From: Microbacterium terricola
GTDB taxonomy: Bacteria; Actinomycetota; Actinomycetes; Actinomycetales; Microbacteriaceae
Reading direction: 5' to 3'
DNA length: 64,000 bases
Assembly: GCF_027943945.1 (NCBI RefSeq)
Contig: NZ_AP027141.1
Location: 1,674,001-1,738,000, forward strand
Shown: positions 36,977 to 45,245 of the stretch, in pieces
How the letters are laid out: every line of letters begins with the position of its first letter
How positions within the stretch are numbered: position 1 is the first letter of the stretch
Notes under the pieces: generated by a model
Database searches by the model: none
What the model was told of the DNA's origin: nothing
Seen by the model: the letters and a program-made list of their open reading frames with translations, nothing else
Position numbers and translations under genes: made by a program

Positions 36977-37453
36977 CTAGTCGCCGAGGCGGTTGCGGCT
37001 GCGCATGGCCCGCTCGGCCTCGCGCTTGTCCTGCCGCTCGCGCAGCGTCTGGCGCTTGTCCCACTCGTGCTTGCCCTTGGCGACCGCGATCTCGACCTTG
37101 GCCCGCCCGTCGGAGAAGTACAGCTTCAGCGGGACGAGGGTGTAGCCGCCCGCCGAGACGGCGTGCGAGAGCTTCACGATCTCGTCCTTGTGCAGCAGCA
37201 GCTTGCGGATGCGCTTGGACGAGTGGTTGTTCCAGGTGCCCTGCGAGTACTCCGGGATGTGCACGGCGTCGAGGAACGCCTCGCCGCCCTTGACGTACGC
37301 GTAGCCGTCGGAGATGTTCGCGCGGCCTTCCCGCAGCGACTTCACCTCCGTGCCGGTGAGCACGATGCCCGCCTCGTACGTCTTCTCGATGTTGTACTCA
37401 TGGCGCGCGCGACGATTGGTCGCGACGACCTTCTCCCCGCGTTCCCTGGGCAT
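36977..37453 (-). CDS. smpB: SsrA-binding protein
   Basis: 158-residue OB-fold protein that carries tmRNA into the ribosomal A site. Diagnostic segments are [42 protein letters not shown] and the C-terminal [26 protein letters not shown], whose basic tail probes the mRNA channel. Located after ftsX as in many actinobacteria. tmRNA itself lies 4.4 kb away. Confidence 0.97.
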   Translation of the reverse strand: MPRERGEKVVATNRRARHEYNIEKTYEAGIVLTGTEVKSLREGRANISDGYAYVKGGEAFLDAVHIPEYSQGTWNNHSSKRIRKLLLHKDEIVKLSHAVSAGGYTLVPLKLYFSDGRAKVEIAVAKGKHEWDKRQTLRERQDKREAERAMRSRNRLGD

Positions 37454-37509
37454 GACGAACTCCTCCTGGCTGATGTACAGCCCACCAGCCTACTTCACGC
37501 GCGCCCGGC

Positions 37510-38424
37510 TCAGGCGCGCAGCCACCGCCGGATCGCGAAGCTCGCCGACAGGGCGGCGAGCACCACGCCGATGCCCACGATGACCGGGATCACGATCACC
37601 AGATCGTCCGTGCCCACCCACGTCGCGATGAATCCGACGCTCTCGCGCAGGTAGCCGTTGACGCCGAATTCGACCAGCGCCCACATCGCGACGCTCGCCA
37701 GGGCAGACCCGATGAGCGCGGCGAACACGCCCTCGAGGATGAACGGGGTCTGGATGAACCGGTTGGACGCCCCGACCAGGCGCATGATGCCGAGCTCGCG
37801 ACGCCGCGCGTACGCCGACAGGCGGATCGTCGTCGCGATGAGCAGGACGGCGGCGATGAGCATGAGACCGGCGATCCCGACGGCGACGTACGTCGCGATG
37901 GTCAGCGCGTTGAACATCGGCTCGAGGTAGGCGAGCTGGTCCTGCACCTCCTCGACGCCCTCCATGCCGCCGAACGCCTCGCGGAACACGTCGGACTGCG
38001 TCTGGTCGACCAGGTTGATCCGGAACGTCGCGCTGATCTGGTCGGGGGTGATGAAGTCCTTGTAGTCCTCGCCGAGCAGCTCGAGCGCCTCGTCGTAGGC
38101 CTGCTCGTTCGTCAGGAACTCGTAGTCGCGGATGAGCGGCGCGAGCGCCGGTCCGTCGAGCTCCGCCTGCACCTGCGCGACCTGCTCGTCCGTGGCCACG
38201 CCGCCCGTGCACGTGTCGACCTGCGACACCGAGGTGCACATGTACACCTCGACCTGGGCGCGATCGGTCCAGAAGTCGCGCATCTGCCCGATCTGCATCT
38301 GCATCAGGATGGCGGCGCCGACGAACGTCAGCGAGACGAAGGTGACGAGCACCACCGAGATCACCATGGACGCGTTGCGGCGCAGTCCGGTGAAGGCCTC
38401 CGAGAGGACGAGCCCGGCCCTCAT
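37510..38424 (-). CDS. ftsX: Cell division ABC-type protein FtsX
   Basis: 304-residue membrane protein: one N-terminal TM (about 18-40), an extracellular loop (about 45-165, with two cysteines CTSVSQVDTC) and three C-terminal TMs. With FtsE it controls peptidoglycan hydrolases at the division site. The ATG overlaps the ftsE stop by ATGA. In mycobacteria the loop binds RipC; a comparable partner here is inference. Confidence 0.95.
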   Translation of the reverse strand: MRAGLVLSEAFTGLRRNASMVISVVLVTFVSLTFVGAAILMQMQIGQMRDFWTDRAQVEVYMCTSVSQVDTCTGGVATDEQVAQVQAELDGPALAPLIRDYEFLTNEQAYDEALELLGEDYKDFITPDQISATFRINLVDQTQSDVFREAFGGMEGVEEVQDQLAYLEPMFNALTIATYVAVGIAGLMLIAAVLLIATTIRLSAYARRRELGIMRLVGASNRFIQTPFILEGVFAALIGSALASVAMWALVEFGVNGYLRESVGFIATWVGTDDLVIVIPVIVGIGVVLAALSASFAIRRWLRA

Positions 38425-39470
38425 GAGGTGGGCCCCACGCGGTCGTCCGGATCCTCTTCGCCGAGGCCCAGCCGATCTGCGAGCCCCAGCTCGTCGACGT
38501 CCACCTCCGCGATGTCGATGATCGGGATGGGCGAGGTCTGCCGGGGAGCGGATGCTGCCGCCGCCTCTTCGGCGGGGATGTCGGGCTTGGCCGGGATCAC
38601 CGCGGGGGCGGGGCCCACTGCCGGGCCGGAGGGAGCCGCCGGCGCGGCCGGAGCCGCATCCGGCGCCTCGGCGAGCGGGGCGGCATCGGCGAGGGCGACC
38701 TCGCGCTGCACCTCGAGCACCGCGGTGAGCGCGGCGACGGCTGCGGCGCCGCGGACCGGCTCGGGGGCGAGCGACGGGATCGCGGAGATGTCGCCGTACC
38801 CGCCGTGCCGCTCGTCGCGCACCATCTGGCCGTCGCGCAGCTCGATGACGCGGCGCTGCATCTGGTCGACGAATCCGGCTTCGTGCGTGGCCATCACGAC
38901 CGTCGTGCCGCCGGCGTTGATGCGCGCCAGCAGCTGCATGATGTCGACCGAGGTCGCCGGGTCGAGGTTTCCGGTGGGCTCATCGGCCAGCAGGACCTGC
39001 GGACGGTTGACCAGCGCGCGGGCGATCGCGACCCGCTGCTGCTCGCCGCCGGACAGTTCGTGCGGGAAGCGCTTGCCCTTGCCGTCGAGGCCGACGAGGG
39101 CCAGCACCTCCGGCACCGCCTGCTGGATGAAGGCGCGGGACGAGCCGATCACCTGGAGCGTGAAGGCGACGTTCTGGAAGACGGTCTTGCCCGGCAGGAG
39201 CCGGAAGTCCTGGAACACCGCGCCGACGTGGCGGCGGAAGTACGGCACCTTGCGGTTCGAGAGCGTCCGCAGGTCGCGGCCGAGCACGACGACGCGGCCG
39301 TCGGTCGGCCGCTCCTCACGCAGGATCAGGCGCAGACAGGACGACTTGCCGGACCCGGACGCGCCGACCAGGAAGACGAATTCGCCGCGGAGCACTTCGA
39401 AATCCACCTTGTCGAGGGCGGGTTTGGCGGTGCCGCGGAAGTTCTTCGTGACGTTCTCGAAGCGGATCAT
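38421..39470 (-). CDS. ftsE: Cell division ATP-binding protein FtsE with C-terminal extension
   Basis: ATPase of the FtsEX complex. The core (residues 1-225) has Walker A GASGSGKSS, signature LSGGEQQRVAIARAL and Walker B VLLADEPTGNLDP. At 349 residues it is about 120 longer than usual: the tail is Ala/Pro-rich and ends in an acidic amphipathic segment (IIDIAEVDVDELGLADRLGLG). The frame is open and overlaps ftsX by ATGA, so the extension is real. Its role is unknown. Confidence 0.95.
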   Translation of the reverse strand: MIRFENVTKNFRGTAKPALDKVDFEVLRGEFVFLVGASGSGKSSCLRLILREERPTDGRVVVLGRDLRTLSNRKVPYFRRHVGAVFQDFRLLPGKTVFQNVAFTLQVIGSSRAFIQQAVPEVLALVGLDGKGKRFPHELSGGEQQRVAIARALVNRPQVLLADEPTGNLDPATSVDIMQLLARINAGGTTVVMATHEAGFVDQMQRRVIELRDGQMVRDERHGGYGDISAIPSLAPEPVRGAAAVAALTAVLEVQREVALADAAPLAEAPDAAPAAPAAPSGPAVGPAPAVIPAKPDIPAEEAAAASAPRQTSPIPIIDIAEVDVDELGLADRLGLGEEDPDDRVGPTS

Positions 39471-39545
39471 GGCCTGACGAGCCTAAGCGCGACCGCGCTC
39501 ACGGTGCGGTGCGACACCCCCGGTGCGACAGCATCCGGTCGCGGG

Positions 39546-40655
39546 TCAGTCCTCGATCTTGCGCTTGCGCCAGCGGATGCCCGCCGAGATGAGGCCGTCG
39601 AGGTCGCCGTCGAACACCGAGGAGGGGTTGCCGACCTCGTAGCCGGTGCGCAGATCCTTGACGAGCTGCTGGCCGTACAGGAAGTAGGAGCGCATCTGGT
39701 CGCCCCAGCTCGCCGTGATGACGCCGGCGAGCTCTTTCTTGGTGGCCGCCTCCTGCTCCTTCTGGAGCAGCATCAGGCGCGTCTGCAGCACGCGCATGGC
39801 GGCGGCGCGGTTCTGGATCTGCGACTTCTCGTTCTGCATCGACACGACGATGCCGGTGGGGAGGTGCGTGATGCGCACGGCGGAATCGGTGGTGTTGACC
39901 GACTGGCCGCCGGGGCCGGACGAGCGGAAGACGTCGACGCGGATGTCGCCCTCGGGCACCTCGACCTCCTGCGCCTCCTCCATCACCGGGATGACCTCGA
40001 CGGCAGCGAAGCTGGTCTGGCGCTTGTCGGCGGAGCCGAACGGGCTGATGCGGGCCAGGCGGTGGGTGCCGGCCTCGACGGACAGCGTGCCGTAGGCGTA
40101 CGGCGCGTCGATCTCGAAGGTCGCCGACTTGATGCCCGCGCCCTCGGCGTAGGACGTGTCCATGACCTTGACGGGGTACTTGTGACGCTCTGCCCAGCGC
40201 AGGTACATGCGCATGAGCATCTCGGCGAAGTCGGTGGCGTCGTCGCCGCCCGCACCGGAGCGGATCGTGACGACGGCGGCGCGCTCGTCGTACTCGCCGT
40301 CGAGCAGCGTCTGCACCTCGAGCTGGCCGATCGCGGTCTCGAGGGCGGCGAGTTCGCGCTTGGCCTCTTCGGCCGAGTCGTCGTCCTCCATCTCGTTCGC
40401 GAGCTCGACGAGCACCTCGAGATCGTCGAGGCGGCGCTCGATGTCGGTGACGCGCTTGAGGTCGGCCTGGCGGTGGCTGAGCGCGCTCGTCACCTTCTGC
40501 GCCTTCTCGACGTCGTCCCACAGGTCGGGGGCGCCGGCCTCTTCGGACAGGCGCGCGATCTCGCTCTGGAGTGCACTGACGTCGACCACGGCCTGGATAT
40601 CGGCGAAGGTGGAGCGCAGGGCCTGGATGTCGGCGGAGAGATCGAGTTCGAGCAT
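39546..40655 (-). CDS. prfB: Peptide chain release factor 2
   Basis: 369 residues; reads UGA/UAA stops. The SPF recognition tripeptide is at 204-206 and the catalytic GGQ at 249-251 ([10 protein letters not shown]). The gene is one uninterrupted frame: no in-frame UGA near codon 26, so the autoregulatory +1 frameshift of many bacteria is absent. The ATG at 40655 is 8 bases after TAGTCT, giving a nearly leaderless mRNA. Upstream of ftsE as in other actinobacteria. Confidence 0.96.
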   Translation of the reverse strand: MLELDLSADIQALRSTFADIQAVVDVSALQSEIARLSEEAGAPDLWDDVEKAQKVTSALSHRQADLKRVTDIERRLDDLEVLVELANEMEDDDSAEEAKRELAALETAIGQLEVQTLLDGEYDERAAVVTIRSGAGGDDATDFAEMLMRMYLRWAERHKYPVKVMDTSYAEGAGIKSATFEIDAPYAYGTLSVEAGTHRLARISPFGSADKRQTSFAAVEVIPVMEEAQEVEVPEGDIRVDVFRSSGPGGQSVNTTDSAVRITHLPTGIVVSMQNEKSQIQNRAAAMRVLQTRLMLLQKEQEAATKKELAGVITASWGDQMRSYFLYGQQLVKDLRTGYEVGNPSSVFDGDLDGLISAGIRWRKRKIED

Positions 40656-40663
40656 GACACTCC

Positions 40664-40673
40664 AGACTAACGT
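40664..40673. promoter_or_regulatory. Overlapping divergent -10 elements for prfB and MFS gene
   Basis: Minus-strand TAGTCT (40669-40664) and plus-strand TAACGT (40668-40673) share two bases. The two starts (40655 minus, 40681 plus) are only 25 bases apart, so polymerase can occupy one promoter at a time. Confidence 0.5.
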
Positions 40674-40680
40674 GGATGCG

Positions 40681-41973
40681 GTGACCAACCGTGAGGAGCC
40701 GCTCAGCGTCCGCACGGTGCTGGTGCGCTTCGGGCCGATGATCTACGGGCCGACCGTGCTCTTCGCGCTCGGCGAGGGCGCGATCGTGCCGCTGATCCCG
40801 GTGATCGCCGCCGAGCTGGGCGCCGATGTGCCTGCCGCGGCGCTCGTCGCCGCCGCTCTCGTGGTCGGGCAGCTGTGCGGCAACATCCCCGCCGGCTGGG
40901 CCGTCGCGCGGATCGGCGAGCGGCTCACGATGACGTTCGCGGGTGGCCTGTCCCTGGTGGGTGTGGTCGCGATGGCGCTGGCCCCCGTGCTGGGGGTGTT
41001 CGCCGCGTCCGTGTTCCTGATCGGGTTCTGCGCCGCGGCGTTCGGACTCGCCCGGCACTCCTTCATGACCACGCGGATGCCGCTGGCGTTCCGCGCGCGG
41101 GCGCTGTCGCTGCTGGGCGGCAGCTTCCGCCTCGGCATGTTCGTCGGCCCGTTCGTGGCGGCGGCGCTGCTCGCGATCTTCGGCGACGAGCACGCCGCCA
41201 TCTGGTTCTTCGGCGTCTGCCTGGTGGCCACCGTGCTGCTGGTGCTCCTCGGCCCCGACCCGGAAGTCGAACTGGCCGGTGCCGAGATCACGCGATCTCG
41301 GGGCGACTCGTCCATCGCGGAGGACACCGGCGAGGCGGTCACGGGGTCGATCCCGACGTCGGAGCGCGTCGGGGTGTTCGTGACGATGTGGCGCTACCGG
41401 AGCGTGCTCGCACGGCTCGGCCTCGCCGCCGCGACCCTGTCGGCCGTCCGCTCGGCGCGCCAGGCGGTGCTGCCCCTGTGGGGCGTGTCGATCGGCCTCG
41501 ACGCCCAGACCATCGCCCTCGTCGTGGGCATCTCGGGCGCCATCGACTTCGCCCTCTTCTACGCCAGCGGCCAGGTCATGGACCGGTTCGGGCGCCTGTG
41601 GGCCGCCCTCCCGGCGATGCTGCTGATGGGCGGTGGCTTTATAGCTCTCGCCTTCACGCACGATCTCGCCACCAACGAGCTCTGGTTCGCGATGTTCGCC
41701 GCTGTGCTCGGCGTCGGCAACGGGCTCTCGAGCGGCATCCTGCTCACCCTCGGCGCGGATGTCGCACCGAAGTCGGAGCCCGCGGCGTTCCTCGGGTCCT
41801 GGCGCACCCTCACCGACGCCGGCGGCGCGGTGGCCCCGCTGCTGGTCGCGGGCATCGCCGCCGCGTTCTCCCTGTCGATCGCGACCGGGCTGATGGGCGT
41901 GATCGGCCTGCTCGGCGCCGGCGCGTTCATCCGCTACGTGCCGCGCTACGCCGCACCGCGCGCTCCGCGCTGA
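40681..41973 (+). CDS. MFS transporter, 12 TM
   Basis: 430 residues with about 12 hydrophobic segments, starting at a GTG 7 bases after TAACGT. Motif A-like ARIGERLTMTFAGG follows TM2; a hydrophilic central loop lies at about residues 195-235. Longer in-frame starts lie inside prfB on the other strand and are rejected. Substrate unknown. Shares a tiny divergent promoter with prfB. Confidence 0.86.
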   Translation: MTNREEPLSVRTVLVRFGPMIYGPTVLFALGEGAIVPLIPVIAAELGADVPAAALVAAALVVGQLCGNIPAGWAVARIGERLTMTFAGGLSLVGVVAMALAPVLGVFAASVFLIGFCAAAFGLARHSFMTTRMPLAFRARALSLLGGSFRLGMFVGPFVAAALLAIFGDEHAAIWFFGVCLVATVLLVLLGPDPEVELAGAEITRSRGDSSIAEDTGEAVTGSIPTSERVGVFVTMWRYRSVLARLGLAAATLSAVRSARQAVLPLWGVSIGLDAQTIALVVGISGAIDFALFYASGQVMDRFGRLWAALPAMLLMGGGFIALAFTHDLATNELWFAMFAAVLGVGNGLSSGILLTLGADVAPKSEPAAFLGSWRTLTDAGGAVAPLLVAGIAAAFSLSIATGLMGVIGLLGAGAFIRYVPRYAAPRAPR

Positions 41974-41992
41974 GCGCCACCCGCCACCCAGG

Positions 41993-42400
41993 TCACCGCA
42001 GGGCCGTGCGACTGGTGGCGGTCGCCTCCAGCGCGACGCCGTCCGGCACGAACAGTGTGAGGATCGGCGGCGTCCAGCGCGTCGCGACCGTCACCCGTGC
42101 CGACAGGCCGTCCGGAGCGGATGCGGCGACCACCGCGACATCGACCGCCACCGCGCCCAGCAGCGCGGCGGCCTCGTCCGCGACGTCCGCGTCGGTGAGC
42201 GCCGCCCGCGCCTCGCCGTCCTCCACGACGAGGGTGAAGCCGTCCGCACCCGCGAGGGCGGCCGCATCCGCGAGTCCGTCCAGTCGCTTCTGCGCGAGGT
42301 AGAGGCTCGTCGCGTCGACGCAGATCAGCACCGTCACCAGCGCCAGGATGCCGTACGCGAGCGTCAGGGGCAGGATGCTGCCGTCGTCGTCGCGTCTCAT
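41993..42400 (-). CDS. TadE-like (Rv3654c family) protein
   Basis: 135 residues: short charged N-terminus (MRRDDDGS), one TM (about 8-30) and an extracytoplasmic domain. The sequence SLYLAQKRLDGLADAAALAGADGF matches the Rv3654c-type TadE-like proteins at the end of actinobacterial tad loci. Last gene of the tad operon; ATGA overlap with the preceding TadE. Thought to be a minor pseudopilin; no prepilin peptidase is in the window. Confidence 0.85.
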   Translation of the reverse strand: MRRDDDGSILPLTLAYGILALVTVLICVDATSLYLAQKRLDGLADAAALAGADGFTLVVEDGEARAALTDADVADEAAALLGAVAVDVAVVAASAPDGLSARVTVATRWTPPILTLFVPDGVALEATATSRTALR

Positions 42401-42873
42401 GGTGCGGTGCCCCACAGGCGTGAGATCTTCTGCGCCGAGGTCGCCTCGATCGGGATGCTGGCGAGCCGCTCCAGGCCGAGGAACTCGGGCGCGAGCGGCA
42501 GGCGCACCCGGGTCGCCACCGTCACGATGAGCGTCGCGCCCGCCTGCGGGCACCCGCCGGCTGCCGGTCGACAGCGCAGGGAGACCTCCACCTCGTCGGG
42601 GTCGATGCCGTAGCCGTCGACGATCGCGCCGAGCACGCGGTCGGCGCGTTCCGCTGCCTCGCCCTCATCGGCGGAGGTCGCGACCGCCCGAGCGATGTGG
42701 CGCGCGGCGGCACCGGCGCCCATCGACTGGCCCTGGATCTGGCCGAGTGCCACGACCAGGTAGACCAGTGGCACCAGCAGCACCAGGCCGACGAGGATGA
42801 ACTCGAGCGCGGCGGACCCGGCATCGCCCGCAGCGGCGGCCGGCGGTTCAGTCCAGCGACTCGAGCGGTGCAT
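42397..42873 (-). CDS. TadE family pseudopilin-like protein
   Basis: 158 residues. DAGSAALEFILVGLVLLVPLVYLVVALGQ (about 17-45) is the TadE pilin-like helix with the conserved Glu at +5-like position. Two cysteines (LRCRP, GGCPQ) in the outer domain may pair. Overlaps the previous tadE by 26 bases and the next gene by 4. Minor pilin of the Flp/Tad apparatus by analogy. Confidence 0.85.
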   Translation of the reverse strand: MHRSSRWTEPPAAAAGDAGSAALEFILVGLVLLVPLVYLVVALGQIQGQSMGAGAAARHIARAVATSADEGEAAERADRVLGAIVDGYGIDPDEVEVSLRCRPAAGGCPQAGATLIVTVATRVRLPLAPEFLGLERLASIPIEATSAQKISRLWGTAP

Positions 42874-43249
42874 GCGCGCTCACCTCCAGCATCCCGGCGG
42901 CGCCGAGCAGGCCGACCAGCGGGAGCGTGGCCCGGACGGTGACCTCCACCGCGGGCCCGCCGAGGTCGCGCTCCCGCACGGACACCGCCGTCGCGTACTC
43001 GTCGCCGACCGTGCGCGCGATGATCCGGGTGGTGCGGGCAGCGCCCTCCGCGAGGCTCGTATCGGCGAGGGCGGCGTGGTACGCGCCCTCGACCGCGGCG
43101 TCGTGCACCACGTTGCGGATGTAGACGGCGAGCCCGAACTGCAGCACGGCGAGGGTCAGCACGGTCAGGAGTGCTCCGACGAGCACGAACTCGACGGGGC
43201 TGGAACCGCGATCGTCGGCGGGCGCCGCGACCGATCGCCGCGCGGCCAC
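42848..43249 (-). CDS. TadE family pseudopilin-like protein
   Basis: 133 residues. DDRGSSPVEFVLVGALLTVLTLAVLQFGLAVYIRN (about 12-46) is the TadE N-terminal helix with its conserved Glu, followed by VHDAAVEGAYHAAL, a very typical TadE stretch. Starts 3 bases after the Flp-like pilin stop and overlaps the next tadE by 26 bases, so all are tightly coupled. Confidence 0.88.
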   Translation of the reverse strand: MAARRSVAAPADDRGSSPVEFVLVGALLTVLTLAVLQFGLAVYIRNVVHDAAVEGAYHAALADTSLAEGAARTTRIIARTVGDEYATAVSVRERDLGGPAVEVTVRATLPLVGLLGAAGMLEVSAHAPLESLD

Positions 43250-43252
43250 GCG

Positions 43253-43456
43253 CTACAGCCCCGAGACCCGCTCGATCGCCTGCTCGAACAGCCCCGCCAG
43301 CGCGGGTCCGGCGAGCGCCCAGATCAGCACGACGAGCCCTGCGGTCATGAGGGTGATCAGCACCCAGCCGGGGACGTCGCCGCGTTCATCCTCGACGGCG
43401 TCGCGCAGAGCGAAGCGGGCGCGGTGGCGCAGCCGCTCCAGATGCATGTGGAACAT
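43253..43456 (-). CDS. Flp-pilin-like small membrane protein (DUF4244 type)
   Basis: 67 residues: basic N-terminal part (RLRHRARFALRD), EDERGDVPGWVLITLMTAGLVVLIWALAGPAL with one TM at about 30-52. Its position between tadC and tadE is where the major Flp pilin gene belongs, and the ERGDVPGWVLIT segment resembles DUF4244 proteins. Ribosome site AAGGAG lies 6-8 bases before the ATG, stronger than its neighbours, as expected for an abundant pilin. Confidence 0.82.
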   Translation of the reverse strand: MFHMHLERLRHRARFALRDAVEDERGDVPGWVLITLMTAGLVVLIWALAGPALAGLFEQAIERVSGL

Positions 43457-43482
43457 GGTGATTCTCCTTCCGACCGGATCGG

Positions 43483-44394
43483 TCAGCCGATCCCGAGACG
43501 CAGCATGAAGACTCCCGGGAACACCGCGATGAGCACGCTGAGCGGGAGGATGAGGAAGACGAGCGGGAACAGCATGTAGATCTCCTTGCGTCCCGCCTGC
43601 TCGATGAGGGTGCGCTTCGCGTCCTCTCGGGCGTCCTGCGCCTGGGCCTGCAGCACCTGCGCGAGCGGCGCGCCCCGGTCGATCGCGGCGACGAGTTGGT
43701 CGACGCTGCGGGTCAGCGCAGGGATCTGCAGGCGCCCGGACAGCTCGCCCAGCGCATCCGGAAGCGACGAGCCGGTGCCGACCGACAGGACCAGCACCCG
43801 GATCCCGGCCGTCAGCTCCCCCGCACCGACCTCGCCTACCCGACGCAGCGAGTCGAGGATGCCCTCGCCGGCCGCCAGGCAGAGCGAGAGGAACTCGAGC
43901 ACGGTCGGCAGCTCCTCCGAAACCCGTGTCACGCGTCCCCGCGCGGCCGCGGTCAGCCGGACGTCGCAGCCGAGCGCCCCGATCGCCCCGAGCACCACAG
44001 GGATCACCGCGCCGGCGGGACTCAGCGTGCCGGCGAGGGCGAGCACCACCATCAGGACTCCCCCTGCGGCCACGCCGATCAACGCCCACGCGAGCTGACG
44101 GCCGCGGAAGGCGGCAGCATCCATCCGCCAACCTGCCTGGCGGAGCCGGCGCTGCACACCGTCGGAACCAGACCCGGCGAGGCGACGCTGCGCATCATGC
44201 CAGAGCGAGCCGACGTCGACGGCGGGAACGGCGACCTCGAGCGTCGTGCCGCGCGGGTCGGTGACATCGCGGATGTACGGCGCTATCCGCCGGGCGAGCG
44301 AGACGGCGCCCCAGCGCGGCGCGAGCGAGACGAGCAGGCACGTGCCGAGCCCGAGCGCGCCGCCCAGCACGATCGCCAGCGCCAGCGGCGTCAC
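43483..44394 (-). CDS. tadC: Tad/type II secretion inner-membrane protein TadC
   Basis: 303-residue GspF-like platform protein; the GTG at 44394 overlaps the tadB stop (GTGA), with GGAGG 8 bases upstream. Central cytoplasmic domain LPTVLEFLSLCLAAGEGILDSLRRVGEV and C-terminal ILPLSVLIAVFPGVFML TM are typical. Forms the membrane platform with TadB on which TadA acts. Confidence 0.9.
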   Translation of the reverse strand: MTPLALAIVLGGALGLGTCLLVSLAPRWGAVSLARRIAPYIRDVTDPRGTTLEVAVPAVDVGSLWHDAQRRLAGSGSDGVQRRLRQAGWRMDAAAFRGRQLAWALIGVAAGGVLMVVLALAGTLSPAGAVIPVVLGAIGALGCDVRLTAAARGRVTRVSEELPTVLEFLSLCLAAGEGILDSLRRVGEVGAGELTAGIRVLVLSVGTGSSLPDALGELSGRLQIPALTRSVDQLVAAIDRGAPLAQVLQAQAQDAREDAKRTLIEQAGRKEIYMLFPLVFLILPLSVLIAVFPGVFMLRLGIG

Positions 44395-45245
44395 CCGAAC
44401 CACCTCCGCGGTTCGGAGAGGCGTCCGATCCGGATCATCAGCCGGTATGCGAGGACCGACACGAGCGCGCTCGCCACGATGAGGACGACGCCCTCCGGAC
44501 TTCCGTACGCACGAGCGCCTTCCGGACGGAGTGCGAGCAGAGCGAGGATCCCCCACGGCGCCGCGACACCGAGCACTGCCGCGCCCCTGATCCAGGACTG
44601 CCGCGACTCGACCTCCGCCCGCAGGGTCGCATCCGCCCGCACCGACGCCGCGAGTGCGCGCAGCACGGGCGTGAGCTCGGTGCCGCCGACCTGACGCGCC
44701 ATCCGCAGGGTCTCGATGATCCGGTCGCCGACGGGGTCGGAGAGAGCCGCCTTCAGACGCAACACGCTGGAGTCGAAGTGCCCGGACGCCGCCAGATCGC
44801 GCGCGAACGCGGCGAAGGCCGGCCGCAGCGGCTCAGGTGCCGAGGTCGACAGGCTCGCGACGGCGTCGGGAAGCGCGAGCCCCGCCCGCACCGACGCGAT
44901 GAGGAGGTCGCACACATCGGGCCACAGCCCGCGCCGGGTGCGACGCAGGCGGGCACGGCGGGCACGCAGCCAGACGACCGGCGACGAGCCGCCCGCGAGC
45001 GCCGCCAGTGCCGCGAGGATCGGCACCGGTGCGACGATCCATGCCACGGCCGCCGAGAGGACCGCGCAGCCCGCGCACGCCGCCACGACGACGAACGGCG
45101 ACGTGCGCGCGAAGCCCGCACCGTCAAGCAGTCGAGCGGTCCGCCCGACCGTCACCGTGCGAGCACGCCGTCGCTTCGGCCAGACCCAGGGCGAGATGGT
45201 CAGCAGCACACCGGCCGCCAGCATCGCACCCCAGAGGAACGTCAT
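44391..45245 (-). CDS. tadB: Tad/type II secretion inner-membrane protein TadB
   Basis: 284 residues, GspF domain with LWPDVCDLLIASVRAGLALPDAVASL and TMs at about 4-20, 50-90 and 235-270. ATG at 45245 overlaps the tadA stop (ATGA). Paralogous to TadC, as in all tad loci. Confidence 0.9.
   Translation of the reverse strand: MTFLWGAMLAAGVLLTISPWVWPKRRRARTVTVGRTARLLDGAGFARTSPFVVVAACAGCAVLSAAVAWIVAPVPILAALAALAGGSSPVVWLRARRARLRRTRRGLWPDVCDLLIASVRAGLALPDAVASLSTSAPEPLRPAFAAFARDLAASGHFDSSVLRLKAALSDPVGDRIIETLRMARQVGGTELTPVLRALAASVRADATLRAEVESRQSWIRGAAVLGVAAPWGILALLALRPEGARAYGSPEGVVLIVASALVSVLAYRLMIRIGRLSEPRRWFG

Noticed and set aside
39546-40655. Programmed +1 frameshift in prfB
   Set aside because: The frame is continuous from ATG to GGQ with no in-frame UGA near codon 26.
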